In this document: positions 40,434 through 49,442 of the stretch, piece by piece | Position numbering within the stretch: the stretch's first letter is position 1 | Layout: every line of letters starts with the position of its first letter | Source of the DNA: Alphaproteobacteria bacterium | GTDB taxonomy: Bacteria; Pseudomonadota; Alphaproteobacteria; Micropepsales; Micropepsaceae | DNA length: 64,000 nt | Reading direction: 5' to 3' | NCBI GenBank assembly: GCA_017307355.1 | Contig: JAFKFG010000012.1 | Span: 124,001 to 188,000, forward strand | Made by a program: the position numbers and the translations under genes | Notes under the pieces: generated by a model | Told to the model about the DNA's origin: nothing | The model's database searches: none | What the model saw: only the letters and a program-made list of their open reading frames with translations

Positions 40434-41786
40434 CTATTGCTGCGCGACCTGCTTGCGCAGAGACGCGATGTCCTTGGCCGTCAGGCTGGCACCCTTGGCG
40501 CCGAACCGGGCGGTGACGTAATTCGCCACATCCGCGATCTCGTCATCGGAATAGGCCGTGCCGAAAGCCGGCATGAAGATCTTGCCGTTCACCGTGGTGC
40601 GGTCCACGCCGGCAATGATGGTCTGCGCCACATTGGTGGCGGAGGGATCATTGACGGCCCGCACGCCGGTCAAGGTGGCGTATTTGCTGACCGGGCTGAC
40701 GCCAGTCCAGTCATGGCAGCTGGCGCAGGCGCCCGCGAAGATCTTCTCGCCGCGCGAATCCAGGCCAGCCGTCACGCCTTCGCGGTGCGAGACCGGCGCA
40801 GGAGTCGTCACGGTACGGGGCAGATCGCTATCCTGGGCCGGAACGCTGCGCAGATAAACCACCAGGGCCCGGATATCGCCCGCTGTCAGGAAGGTGAGGC
40901 TGTTGTCGGTCGCTTCGCCCATCGGACCGCCCGCGCCGCCATGGCCGTCGACATGGCCGGTGGACAGGAAGGTGGCAAGATCATTGTCGCTCCAGCTTCC
41001 CACGCCCGCTTTCTGGTCGGGTGTGATGTTGTAGGCGCGCCAGCCGCCGGTGAGCGCGCCGGCGAACTTCTTGCGGTTGTTCATCGCGAAAGCCAGGTTG
41101 CGGGGCGTATGGCATTCGCTGCAATGGCCCATCGCTTCGGCTAGATAGGCGCCGCGATTCCATTCCGCGCTCTGCGCGGTGTTGGGACGGAAGCGCTCAT
41201 CGGCATTGTAGAACGCATTCCAGATGCCCATCAGGCTGCGATTATTGAAGGGCCAGGACAGCTTGTTCTCTTTGGCCGGCGCGTGCACCGCGGGCAGGCT
41301 GAAGAGATAGGCCTTGATTGCCAGCGCGTCCGCTTCGGTCATGTAGGTGTAGGAGGTGTAGGACATGGCCGGATAAAGATTCTGGCCGTCGGCGCGCTTG
41401 CCTTGGTGCAGGGTCGCCAGGAATTGCGCATCGGTGTAATTGCCGATGCCGGTTTCCTTGTCGGGGGTGATGTTGGTCGAATAGATCGTGCCGATATTCG
41501 GCAGGTTGAAGGCGAGACCGCCGGCAAAGGGCTGGCCGCCATTCTTTGCGGTGTGACAGGCCACGCAATCCGCCGCATGGGTGAGATACTCCCCCCGGGC
41601 GATCAGGTCGGCATTCGCCATTTCCTTGGGAACGCCGGTGGGATTGGCGTCCTTATAGTCCGCCAGCGCCACGGTCGAGCCGCTGGCAAAAGCTGTCGGG
41701 CCCGGAATCATTACCATCCAGGCACCAAAACCCGCCGCGACGACGGCGATGACCGCAATCGCGATACCGAAATTTTTCTTGCTCAT
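40434..41786 (-). CDS. tri-haem cytochrome c subunit of molybdenum hydroxylase
   Basis: 450 aa. One N-terminal membrane anchor (about residues 7-27) and three c-type haem motifs, CVACH, CSECH and CASCH, each with a downstream Met-bearing segment, as in the cytochrome subunits of periplasmic alcohol, aldehyde and isoquinoline dehydrogenases. It probably takes electrons from the molybdopterin subunit and passes them to the respiratory chain. It overlaps the preceding gene by 4 bp and is the last gene of the operon. Confidence 0.93.
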   Translation of the reverse strand: MSKKNFGIAIAVIAVVAAGFGAWMVMIPGPTAFASGSTVALADYKDANPTGVPKEMANADLIARGEYLTHAADCVACHTAKNGGQPFAGGLAFNLPNIGTIYSTNITPDKETGIGNYTDAQFLATLHQGKRADGQNLYPAMSYTSYTYMTEADALAIKAYLFSLPAVHAPAKENKLSWPFNNRSLMGIWNAFYNADERFRPNTAQSAEWNRGAYLAEAMGHCSECHTPRNLAFAMNNRKKFAGALTGGWRAYNITPDQKAGVGSWSDNDLATFLSTGHVDGHGGAGGPMGEATDNSLTFLTAGDIRALVVYLRSVPAQDSDLPRTVTTPAPVSHREGVTAGLDSRGEKIFAGACASCHDWTGVSPVSKYATLTGVRAVNDPSATNVAQTIIAGVDRTTVNGKIFMPAFGTAYSDDEIADVANYVTARFGAKGASLTAKDIASLRKQVAQQ

Positions 41787-43963
41787 GCGATTTTCCTGCT
41801 CGCCAGAAGAGAACGGTCGATGGGAAGTCTGTGAATGCGCACGCCGGTTGCCGCGAAGACGGCATTGACCAGCGACGGCGGTCCCGCCGAGCAGCCCGGC
41901 TCACCGATGCCGCCCGGATCCTCGGTGCTGGACACCACATGGACCTCGATGCTGGGCGTTTCGTTGATGCGCATCATGCGGTAGTCGTTGAAGTTGCGCT
42001 GCTGCACGCGGCCGTCCTTCAGCGTGATGTCGCCATAAAGCGCGGCCGTCATGCCGAACAGGATGCCGCCTTGAACCTGGGCGGCGATGGTGTCGGGATT
42101 GACGGTGCGCCCGGCGTCCACGATCGAAGTGATCCGGCGCACATTGATCTTGCCCATCTCCGTCACGTCCACTTCGGTGACGGTGGCGATGTAGCTGCCG
42201 AAGGCGTTCTGGGCGCAGACACCGCGTCCCATCCGCGCCGCCAGGGGCTTGCTCCAGCCGGATTTTTCCGCCGCGATCTGCAGGATGGCCTTCAGGCGCG
42301 GTTCGTTGCCCAGATGGGCAAGGCGGAACGCGACCGGATCCTTGCCCGCCTTCTTGGCGAGATCGTCCATCATGCTTTCGATGGCGAAGACCGCATTGTT
42401 CGGCCCGACGCCGCGCCACCAGCCCAGATTGAGCGCCTTGGGCTCGGTCTGGACATATTCGATGCGCTGATTGGGAATGGCATAGGGATTGTTGACCGCC
42501 CCTTCCACCGCATCGCCATCGATGCCGTCCTTGAGGGGCTTTCCGCCCGTGATCGCGGCGATCACCGATCCACCGGCGATGCGATGCGTCCAGCCGTCGA
42601 TCTTGCCGTCCTTGGTGAGGCTGGCCGACATCGCGTTGCGGTAAGCGGGACGATACATGTCCTGCTGGATGTCTTCCTCGCGGGTCCAGATCACCTTCAC
42701 CGGGCCGTCCACCTTCTGCGCGACGCGGACCGACTTGGTCACCATGTCGGTGGCCAGCCGCCGGCCGAAGCCGCCGCCCAGCATGAAATTGTGGAAGGTG
42801 ACTTTTTCGGGCGCGATGCCCAGCGCGTCGGATGCCGCCTTGACGGTGGCGGTCTGCACCTGGGTGCCGCCCCACAATTCGCAGCTGCCATCCTTCTTCA
42901 CATGCACGGTGAAGTTCTGCGGCTCCATCGGGGCATGCGCCAGGAACGGCATTTCATAGGCCGCATCGAAGCGGTCGCCCTTGAGCGATTTTTCGACATC
43001 GCCTTCTTCCTTGGCCACGGCGCCCTTTTGCTGCGAGCCCTTTTCCAGGTCGCGCCAGATGGCGTCGGTGTTGATCTTGGCGTTTTCGCCGCCATTCCAT
43101 TTGATATCGAGCGCGTCCATGCCTTTCTTGGCGGCCCAGAAATTCGGGCCCACCACGGCAACCAGATCATCCAGTTGGACCAGTTGCAGGCCGGGCATGG
43201 ATTTGAGCTTGCTGTCGTCGACATGCGCGACTTTGCCGCCCACCACGGGCGAGGCGGCAATGGCGGCGACCTTCAGGCCGTCCATCCGCACATCGATGCC
43301 ATATTGGGCCTTGCCGTTGACCTTTTCGGGCGCATCCAGGCGCTTGACCGACTTGCCGATATATTTGAGGTCCTTGTCGGCCTTGAGCGTCACTTCTTGC
43401 GGCGCGGGCAATTTCGCCGCGCGCGGCGCCAGTTCGCCATAGGACAGCTTGCGTCCGCCACGGGCGTCGTCGATCACCTGGCCGCTTTCGGTGCGCAGGG
43501 AGGCCGCGCTGACGCCCCATTGCTGGGCGGCGGCCTGCACCATCATGGCCCGGCCCGAAGCGCCCACCTGGCGCAGGGCGGTGTAGAAGCCGCGGATCGA
43601 CGTCGAACCGCCGGTCGATTGGCGGCGCGAGCGAGGACTTGCGTACAGCGCGTCGCTGGGCGGCGCGGGCAGCGGCGTCACATTGGCCAGATCCACATCC
43701 AGTTCGTCGGCCAGAAGCTGGGAGAGCGAGGTATAGACGCCCTGGCCCATTTCCTCCTGCGGAATCTGGAACGTCACCTTGCCGTCACGCGCGATGGCGA
43801 TGAAGGCATTGGGATTGAGGACATATTTCTTGGGCGCGGGCGCCTGGGCGAAAGCCCCGCCCACCTGGAAGCCCAGCATCAAGCCGCCGCCCGCGGCGGT
43901 GCCGACTTGCAGGAACCGGCGCCGCGACAGACCGGCCGTACCGGATTTCGAAGACATTGACAT
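41783..43963 (-). CDS. Tat-exported molybdopterin-binding hydroxylase subunit (isoquinoline 1-oxidoreductase beta-like)
   Basis: 726 aa from ATG 43963 (AAAGGA upstream). A twin-arginine signal (SRRRFLQVGTAAGGGLMLG) opens the protein, followed by xanthine-oxidase-family molybdopterin domains: QIPQEEMGQGVYTSLSQLLADELD, FHNFMLGGGFGRRL, GWWRGVGPNNAVFAIESMMDDLA and the C-terminal EPGCSAGPPSLVNAVFAATG block holding the active-site Glu region. The domain order with an N-terminal Tat signal and separate 2Fe-2S subunit is that of IorB and periplasmic aldehyde dehydrogenases. Substrate (aldehyde or N-heterocycle) is not determinable. Confidence 0.92.
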   Translation of the reverse strand: MSMSSKSGTAGLSRRRFLQVGTAAGGGLMLGFQVGGAFAQAPAPKKYVLNPNAFIAIARDGKVTFQIPQEEMGQGVYTSLSQLLADELDVDLANVTPLPAPPSDALYASPRSRRQSTGGSTSIRGFYTALRQVGASGRAMMVQAAAQQWGVSAASLRTESGQVIDDARGGRKLSYGELAPRAAKLPAPQEVTLKADKDLKYIGKSVKRLDAPEKVNGKAQYGIDVRMDGLKVAAIAASPVVGGKVAHVDDSKLKSMPGLQLVQLDDLVAVVGPNFWAAKKGMDALDIKWNGGENAKINTDAIWRDLEKGSQQKGAVAKEEGDVEKSLKGDRFDAAYEMPFLAHAPMEPQNFTVHVKKDGSCELWGGTQVQTATVKAASDALGIAPEKVTFHNFMLGGGFGRRLATDMVTKSVRVAQKVDGPVKVIWTREEDIQQDMYRPAYRNAMSASLTKDGKIDGWTHRIAGGSVIAAITGGKPLKDGIDGDAVEGAVNNPYAIPNQRIEYVQTEPKALNLGWWRGVGPNNAVFAIESMMDDLAKKAGKDPVAFRLAHLGNEPRLKAILQIAAEKSGWSKPLAARMGRGVCAQNAFGSYIATVTEVDVTEMGKINVRRITSIVDAGRTVNPDTIAAQVQGGILFGMTAALYGDITLKDGRVQQRNFNDYRMMRINETPSIEVHVVSSTEDPGGIGEPGCSAGPPSLVNAVFAATGVRIHRLPIDRSLLASRKIA

Positions 43964-43974
43964 CGAAAAATCCT

Positions 43975-44430
43975 TTAGACCGATTTGGCGGCGTTCTTGA
44001 TCGCCTGACGGATGCGCACATAGGTGCCGCAGCGGCAGATATTGCCCGCCATCGCGGCATCGATATCCGAATCGTCGGGATTGGGCGTGCGGTTGAGCAG
44101 GGCGGTGGCCGACATGATCTGGCCGGACTGGCAATAGCCGCACTGCACGACTTCGATGTCGAGCCAGGCTTTCTGGATTTTGGCGCCGTTGGGCGTATCG
44201 CCGATGGCTTCGATGGTGGTGATGGCCCGGTTGCCGATGGCGCCGACCGGGAGCATGCAGGAGCGAACCGCCTTGCCGTCCACATGCACGGTGCAGGCGC
44301 CGCATTGGGCGATGCCGCAACCGAACTTGGTGCCGGTAAGCCCGACGATATCGCGCAGCGCCCAGAGCAACGGCATGTCGTCCGGTGCGTCTATCGTATG
44401 AGCCTGACCGTTGATCTGAAGCGTGACCAT
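43975..44430 (-). CDS. (2Fe-2S) subunit of molybdenum hydroxylase (IorA-like)
   Basis: 151 aa from ATG 44430 (GGAG 8 nt upstream; GTG 44439 is too close to it). Two 2Fe-2S sites are visible: a plant-ferredoxin-type [21 protein letters not shown] and the alpha-helical CGYCQSGQ...CRCGTY set. This small subunit wires the molybdenum centre to the cytochrome. It is the first gene of a three-gene operon, 11 bp before the large subunit. It has no own signal peptide and is presumably co-exported with its Tat-bearing partner. Confidence 0.95.
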   Translation of the reverse strand: MVTLQINGQAHTIDAPDDMPLLWALRDIVGLTGTKFGCGIAQCGACTVHVDGKAVRSCMLPVGAIGNRAITTIEAIGDTPNGAKIQKAWLDIEVVQCGYCQSGQIMSATALLNRTPNPDDSDIDAAMAGNICRCGTYVRIRQAIKNAAKSV

Positions 44431-44627
44431 CGCTTTCACTCCGCTAAATTGTTCGGGGCCGGGGGCGTGATATATGATTGGTTATAACGCCTTCTCCCGC
44501 CTGGGATTTTAAGTCATTCCGGGTTCCGGCGCAAAGACCTCATGGTCGAATGCGCGAACTGACAGTTTCTCCGCTTGCCAGCATTGGAAGGACGTTTTTG
44601 ACTGCAACTTCCTCAAGGAAGGCGCGC

Positions 44628-45014
44628 ATGACGCACAAAATTCACGATATCGGCGTGGCAGCCCGGATCGGCACCTATAGCGACGCGGTCGAAGCGGCGC
44701 CGAATCAACGCTGGCTTTTCACCTCGGGAACGCCGGGTATGGATGCGGCGGGCGAATTGCCGGCCGATATCACCCTCCAGGCGGAACTGGCCTGGGGCCA
44801 TATCCTGGCCATGCTGGGCCGCGCCGGGATGGCGGTGGGCGATCTGGTCAAGATCACGCAATATCTGACGCGCGCGGAAGATATTCCTGCCTATGCCAAG
44901 GTGCGGGCCCGGATGCTGGGCGACGCGCGGCCCGCCTCGATGATGATGGTGGTCGCGGCGCTGCCCCGCCCGGAGTTCCTGCTGGAAATCGAAGCGGTGG
45001 CGGCGCGGACATAA
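44628..45014 (+). CDS. RidA/YjgF-family protein
   Basis: 128 aa. Family marks are SDAVEAAPNQRWLFTSGTPGMDAAG, an internal helix and strand pattern and the PASMMMVVAALPRPEFLLEIEAVA end, where the conserved Arg that binds the substrate carboxylate appears replaced (the usual R in the R-x-x-x/PxR loop is ambiguous here). RidA proteins deaminate reactive enamine/imine intermediates. AAGGA precedes the ATG at 44628; the open frame further upstream is not coding. Divergent from the molybdenum-hydroxylase operon, convergent with the beta-oxidation operon. Confidence 0.9.
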   Translation: MTHKIHDIGVAARIGTYSDAVEAAPNQRWLFTSGTPGMDAAGELPADITLQAELAWGHILAMLGRAGMAVGDLVKITQYLTRAEDIPAYAKVRARMLGDARPASMMMVVAALPRPEFLLEIEAVAART

Positions 45015-45021
45015 AGCCGCT

Positions 45022-47073
45022 TCAAGCGAAATCGGAAATCCGCTGTCCCTTCGCCGCAAGCTCTTCCAGCAGCGGCGCGGGGGAAAGCCCGTATTTCGTC
45101 AGGCCCGCGATCACGGCATCAAGGCCTAGGCTGTCCGCATAGAACATCGGGCCGCCCCGATAGGCGGGCCAGCCATAGCCATAGAGCCAGACGATATCGA
45201 TGTCGGAGGCGCGGCTGGCCTTGCCTTCCATCAATATCTTCGCCCCTTCATTGATCATGGGCAGGAGCAGGCGTTCGCGAATCTCATCCTCGCCGATGGC
45301 GCGCGGGGTGACATTCTTTTTGGCGCGGAAATCGTCGATGAGCTTTTCGGCGGCGGCTGACGGGGAGGGCTTGCGCGCGGCGTCATAATCATAAAATCCG
45401 GCCTTGGTCTTCTGGCCGCGCCGCCCGGCTTCGCAGAAAACATCCCGCAGCGTTTCGCCATGCGATTGCGCCGCATTCCAGCCCAGATCCAGCCCCGCCA
45501 GATCGGCCATGGCGAAGGGGCCCATGGGAAAGCCGAAATTGGTCAGCGCCTTGTCGACCGCATAGGGCGAGGCGCCTTCCACCACCAGCCGGTTGGCCGC
45601 GCTCTGTCGCTGGGACAGGATGCGATTGCCGATAAAGCCATGGGCATTTCCGGCCAGGACGCCGACCTTGCCGACGGCCTTGGCCAGTTTCATCGCCGTG
45701 GCCAGCACCGCATCGGAGGTTTTGGCGCCCCGCACGATTTCCAGCAGCTTCATCACCGGCGCGGGCGAGAAGAAATGCAGCCCCAACACGTGATCCGGGC
45801 GCGAGGTCACGGCCGCGATCTCGTCGATATTCAGATAGGAGGTGTTGCTGGCCAGGATCGCGCCCGGCCGGGCGATCTTTTCCAGGCGCGCAAAGACTTC
45901 CTTCTTCACATCCATATTCTCGAACACCGCTTCCACGATCAGGTCGCGGTCGGCGAGGTCTTCCAGCGCCAGGGTGCCGGTGATGCGGGCAAACCGCGCC
46001 CGCGCGTCTTCTTCACTGATCCGGCCCCGCTTGACGCTGCTTTCGTAATTGCTCTTCACCGTGTCCAGGCCGCGTGCCAGGGCGGTGGCGTCGGTTTCCA
46101 CGATCGTCACCGGCAGCCCGGCATTGGCGAAGACCGTGGCGATGCCTCCACCCATCAGGCCCGCACCGATCACGCCCATTTTGGCGACGGGCTGAACCGG
46201 CGTGTCGTCGGCCAGGCCAGGAATTTTTCCGGCCTTGCGTTCGGCGAAGAAGGCATAGCGCTGTGCCTTGCTCTGCAGCGAGTCCTTGCAAGCCAGGAAG
46301 ATGCGGCTTTCCAATTCCAGCGCCTGGTCGAACGGCATGGTGGTGGCGGCTTCGACGCATTTGATCGCTTCGCCCGGTGCCTCGAAGCCGCGGAAATTAT
46401 GACTGGCACGGAAATCGGAAAATATCTGCGGCGAGATGCCGGCGACTTTCTCGTTGCGGTCGCGGGTGCGGCGGATGCCTTTGCCGTCCGCCAGCAATTG
46501 GCGGGTGAAAGCCAGTGCCCCGGCTTTCAAATCCTGTTCCGGCATCAGCGCATCCAGCAATCCCAGCGCCAGACCGTGGGCGGCGGAAATCGGCTTGCCG
46601 TCCGTCACCATCTCCAGGGCTTTTTCCACCCCGATCAGGCGCGGCAGCCGCTGGGTTCCACCCGCGCCGGGAACAAGACCGAGCGCGACTTCCGGCTGCC
46701 CCAGCCTGGCCGACGGCACCGCCACCCGGTAATGGCCGCACATCGCTGTTTCCAGCCCGCCGCCCAGTGCCGTGCCATGGATCGCCACCACGATGGGCTT
46801 CTTCGCCGCATCCATCGCATCCTGAACGTCGCGCAGGCTGGCGCCGGTCAGTTTCTTGTCGAATTCGGAAATATCGGCGCCCGCGATGAAGGTGCGGCCG
46901 GCGCAGATCAGCAATGTCGCCCGGACCGCGCTGTCGGCTTCCGCGTCGCGCAGTGCCGCGATCAAGCCTTCGCGCACTCTTTCCGACAGCGCATTGACCG
47001 GCGGGTTGTTCAAGGTGATGACGGCGACGGTGCCGTCGCGGTCAAGATCGGTGACAGGATTGATCGCGGTCAT
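45022..47073 (-). CDS. bifunctional enoyl-CoA hydratase/3-hydroxyacyl-CoA dehydrogenase (FadB/FadJ type)
   Basis: 683 aa, two enzymes in one chain. Residues 1-190 are a crotonase domain ([12 protein letters not shown] oxyanion loop, [34 protein letters not shown]). From about 298 the 3-hydroxyacyl-CoA dehydrogenase follows: [20 protein letters not shown] for [20 protein letters not shown] with the catalytic His and the C-terminal helical domains ([13 protein letters not shown]). It overlaps gcdH by 4 bp. With GcdH it would take glutaryl-CoA through crotonyl-CoA to acetoacetyl-CoA. Confidence 0.93.
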   Translation of the reverse strand: MTAINPVTDLDRDGTVAVITLNNPPVNALSERVREGLIAALRDAEADSAVRATLLICAGRTFIAGADISEFDKKLTGASLRDVQDAMDAAKKPIVVAIHGTALGGGLETAMCGHYRVAVPSARLGQPEVALGLVPGAGGTQRLPRLIGVEKALEMVTDGKPISAAHGLALGLLDALMPEQDLKAGALAFTRQLLADGKGIRRTRDRNEKVAGISPQIFSDFRASHNFRGFEAPGEAIKCVEAATTMPFDQALELESRIFLACKDSLQSKAQRYAFFAERKAGKIPGLADDTPVQPVAKMGVIGAGLMGGGIATVFANAGLPVTIVETDATALARGLDTVKSNYESSVKRGRISEEDARARFARITGTLALEDLADRDLIVEAVFENMDVKKEVFARLEKIARPGAILASNTSYLNIDEIAAVTSRPDHVLGLHFFSPAPVMKLLEIVRGAKTSDAVLATAMKLAKAVGKVGVLAGNAHGFIGNRILSQRQSAANRLVVEGASPYAVDKALTNFGFPMGPFAMADLAGLDLGWNAAQSHGETLRDVFCEAGRRGQKTKAGFYDYDAARKPSPSAAAEKLIDDFRAKKNVTPRAIGEDEIRERLLLPMINEGAKILMEGKASRASDIDIVWLYGYGWPAYRGGPMFYADSLGLDAVIAGLTKYGLSPAPLLEELAAKGQRISDFA

Positions 47074-48266
47074 TCCTTCTCCTGCTGGAAAGCCTGCAAT
47101 CCGGTCTGGGCCCGTCCCAGGATCAGCGCGTGGACGTCATGCGTGCCTTCATAGGTGTTGACCGCTTCCAGATTCATCATGTGCCGGATCACCGGATAGG
47201 CGTCGGAGACGCCGTTGGCGCCCAGCATGTCGCGCGCCTCGCGGGCGATGGCGAGCGCCTTGCCGCAATTGTTCCGTTTCATCATCGAGATGAGGGGCGG
47301 TGACAGGGTGCCGTCCTCCATCATGCGGCCCATCCGGAGCGCGCCGTTCAGCCCCAGCGCGATCTCGGTCTGCATGTCAGCCAGCTTCTTCTGCACCAGC
47401 TGGTTGGCGGCGAGGGGGCGGCCGAACTGCTTGCGATCCAGCGTATAGTCGCGGGCCGCGTGCCAGCAATCTTCCGCTGCGCCCATCGCGCCCCAGGCAA
47501 TGCCGAAGCGGGCCCGGTTGAGGCAGGAGAAGGGACCGGACAGGCCCGAGGCGCCCGGCAGCAAAGCCTCTTCCGTCACACGCACGTCTTCCAGCACGAT
47601 CTCGCCGGTGACGCTGGCACGCAGCGAGAATTTTCCGTCGATGCGGGGCGTGGAAAACCCTTGCGCGTCGCGCTCGACCACAAAGCCCCGGATCTTGCCG
47701 TCCAGCTTGGCCCAGACCACGGCGATATCGGCGACGGGCGAATTGGTGATCCACATTTTGGCGCCGTTCAGGCGATAGCCCGCGCCATCCTTGATCGCGC
47801 GGGTCGCCATGCTGCCCGGATCGGAGCCGTGATCCGGCTCGGTGAGGCCGAAACAGCCGATGATGTCGCCCCGCGCCAGGCTCGGGAGATATTTCTTTTT
47901 TTGCGCCTCGCTGCCGAACTGAAAGATCGGATGCATCACCAGCGAGCTCTGCACGCTCATGGCGGAACGGTAGCCGGAATCCACCCGTTCCATTTCCCGC
48001 GCCACCAGTCCGTAGCAGGTGTAGGAGAGGCCGCTGCCGCCAAACTCTTCGGGCAAGGTCATGCCCAGAAACCCCATCTCGCCCATTTCGCGCATGATGG
48101 CGGGATCGAAAATCTCGTCGCGGAAGGCATCGCGCACCCGGGGCGTCAGATTTTCGGTCGCGTAGTCGCGGGCCGATTTGGCCACCATCCGCTCGTCTTC
48201 GGCCAGGCTTCGTTCCAGGCCGAAGGGATCGGTCCAGTCGAATTCCGTCTTGTCCAATTCGCTCAT
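47070..48266 (-). CDS. gcdH: glutaryl-CoA dehydrogenase
   Basis: 398 aa acyl-CoA dehydrogenase with the GcdH signature throughout: [10 protein letters not shown] at the N-terminus, [56 protein letters not shown], and the catalytic Glu block [20 protein letters not shown]. It oxidises and decarboxylates glutaryl-CoA to crotonyl-CoA, with electrons going to ETF, in lysine, tryptophan or aromatic degradation. The start at 48266 overlaps the upstream hydrolase stop by 4 bp. A far longer frame through that gene is a shadow. Confidence 0.92.
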   Translation of the reverse strand: MSELDKTEFDWTDPFGLERSLAEDERMVAKSARDYATENLTPRVRDAFRDEIFDPAIMREMGEMGFLGMTLPEEFGGSGLSYTCYGLVAREMERVDSGYRSAMSVQSSLVMHPIFQFGSEAQKKKYLPSLARGDIIGCFGLTEPDHGSDPGSMATRAIKDGAGYRLNGAKMWITNSPVADIAVVWAKLDGKIRGFVVERDAQGFSTPRIDGKFSLRASVTGEIVLEDVRVTEEALLPGASGLSGPFSCLNRARFGIAWGAMGAAEDCWHAARDYTLDRKQFGRPLAANQLVQKKLADMQTEIALGLNGALRMGRMMEDGTLSPPLISMMKRNNCGKALAIAREARDMLGANGVSDAYPVIRHMMNLEAVNTYEGTHDVHALILGRAQTGLQAFQQEKE

Positions 48267-49303
48267 TTGCGGACCCTGGCTTTCGGTTTCGTGGCTTTCG
48301 CCGGATTGGATTTGCCGGTCGCGGCCGGCATCGGGAACGTCTTGGCGATGAAGTCTTCCATGTCGGCAAGCGCCTTGGCGTTGGCGGCGGCATCGGGCAC
48401 GCCATCCTTGCTGAAATTTTCTCCCACGCCCGGATAGATCAGGACATCCGCCGGCACATGCTGGTCGCGCAGTGCGTCGTTCAGTTTCTGCGCTTGCTCC
48501 GGCGGCACGTTTGTGTCGGCCGATCCATGCTGGATCAGGAATGGCGGGGTGAGGGAGCTGATGTAAGAGTGCGGGCTGGCGGCCCGCACCAGGCCGGGCG
48601 CGCAGTCCGCAGGCTCGCAGCCCAGATAAGCGCCCAGGCGCGTGGGTGCGCCAGGCTCGGGCGGATGCGCGCCGCCGGTGTCCCAGCTCGCCAGATCGGT
48701 GGGGCCATACCAATCGACCACGCCCTGCACGCAATCCGATGCCAGGGTGGTCTTGGACTTGGCGTCGGCGGCCGGTTCGAGCGCATTGACGCCGCAGCTC
48801 GTGCCCACCATGGCCGCGATCTGCCCGCCGGCTCCGGCTCCCCATGCCATCATCCGGGTTGGGTCGATCGTGTAATCGGCGGCGCGGCCGCGCAGCCAGC
48901 GCAGGGCGGACTTCACATCCTGCACGGCGGCGGGAAAATGCGCTTCGCCCGACAGGCGGTAATTCACGCTTGCCACCACATAGCCTTTGGCGGCCAGCGC
49001 GGCGAGGGTGGAAGGAAAATCGGGGAAGCCGGCGAGATGCCGTGCGTCGCCCGTGACCCAATCGCCGCCATGGACAAACAGGATCACGGGGCGTAACGCC
49101 GCTTTTGCTTTGGCCGGCGCCTCGTAAAGGTCCAGCGTCAAAGGCCTAAAGCCATCCATCGCGGCGTAAACCAGGTCGCGATGCATGACGACGCCGCCGG
49201 GAAACGCGACCGTCTGGTTTATATCCGGCTGCTTGTCCGCGGCATGCACCGGCAAAAGCGCGGCAATCGCAAACAGCGCGCCCAGAAGGCTCCTTCGCAC
49301 CAT
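48263..49303 (-). CDS. alpha/beta-hydrolase-fold protein (BD-FAE/esterase-like), nucleophile Ser replaced
   Basis: 346 aa with a signal peptide ([21 protein letters not shown]). The oxyanion HGGDW motif ([13 protein letters not shown]), an Asp-containing C-terminal region and a late His segment belong to the esterase/lipase family related to BD-FAE enzymes. The nucleophile elbow, normally GxSAGG, reads [11 protein letters not shown], so the Ser is Gly. This probably abolishes serine-hydrolase activity unless an unusual nucleophile is used. It is first in the gcdH-fadJ operon with a 4-bp overlap. Confidence 0.78.
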   Translation of the reverse strand: MVRRSLLGALFAIAALLPVHAADKQPDINQTVAFPGGVVMHRDLVYAAMDGFRPLTLDLYEAPAKAKAALRPVILFVHGGDWVTGDARHLAGFPDFPSTLAALAAKGYVVASVNYRLSGEAHFPAAVQDVKSALRWLRGRAADYTIDPTRMMAWGAGAGGQIAAMVGTSCGVNALEPAADAKSKTTLASDCVQGVVDWYGPTDLASWDTGGAHPPEPGAPTRLGAYLGCEPADCAPGLVRAASPHSYISSLTPPFLIQHGSADTNVPPEQAQKLNDALRDQHVPADVLIYPGVGENFSKDGVPDAAANAKALADMEDFIAKTFPMPAATGKSNPAKATKPKARVRK

Positions 49304-49442
49304 CGTCCCAATGTCCGTTTTCGCACCCGGACCGTGTCACGCGCCTTGTCCGGTTGCAACGGCACCCGAACATGGCAACGCCCCGCTGGCTCGCGCGTTA
49401 CGAAGTTGCGGGATTCCTGTCCATTCCGGCGGCCATTTCATA

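Noticed and set aside
41831-43960. 709-aa open frame antisense to the molybdopterin subunit
   Set aside because: Rich in Gly, Ala, Asp, His and Arg, no motif, no ribosome-binding site; shadow of a real gene.
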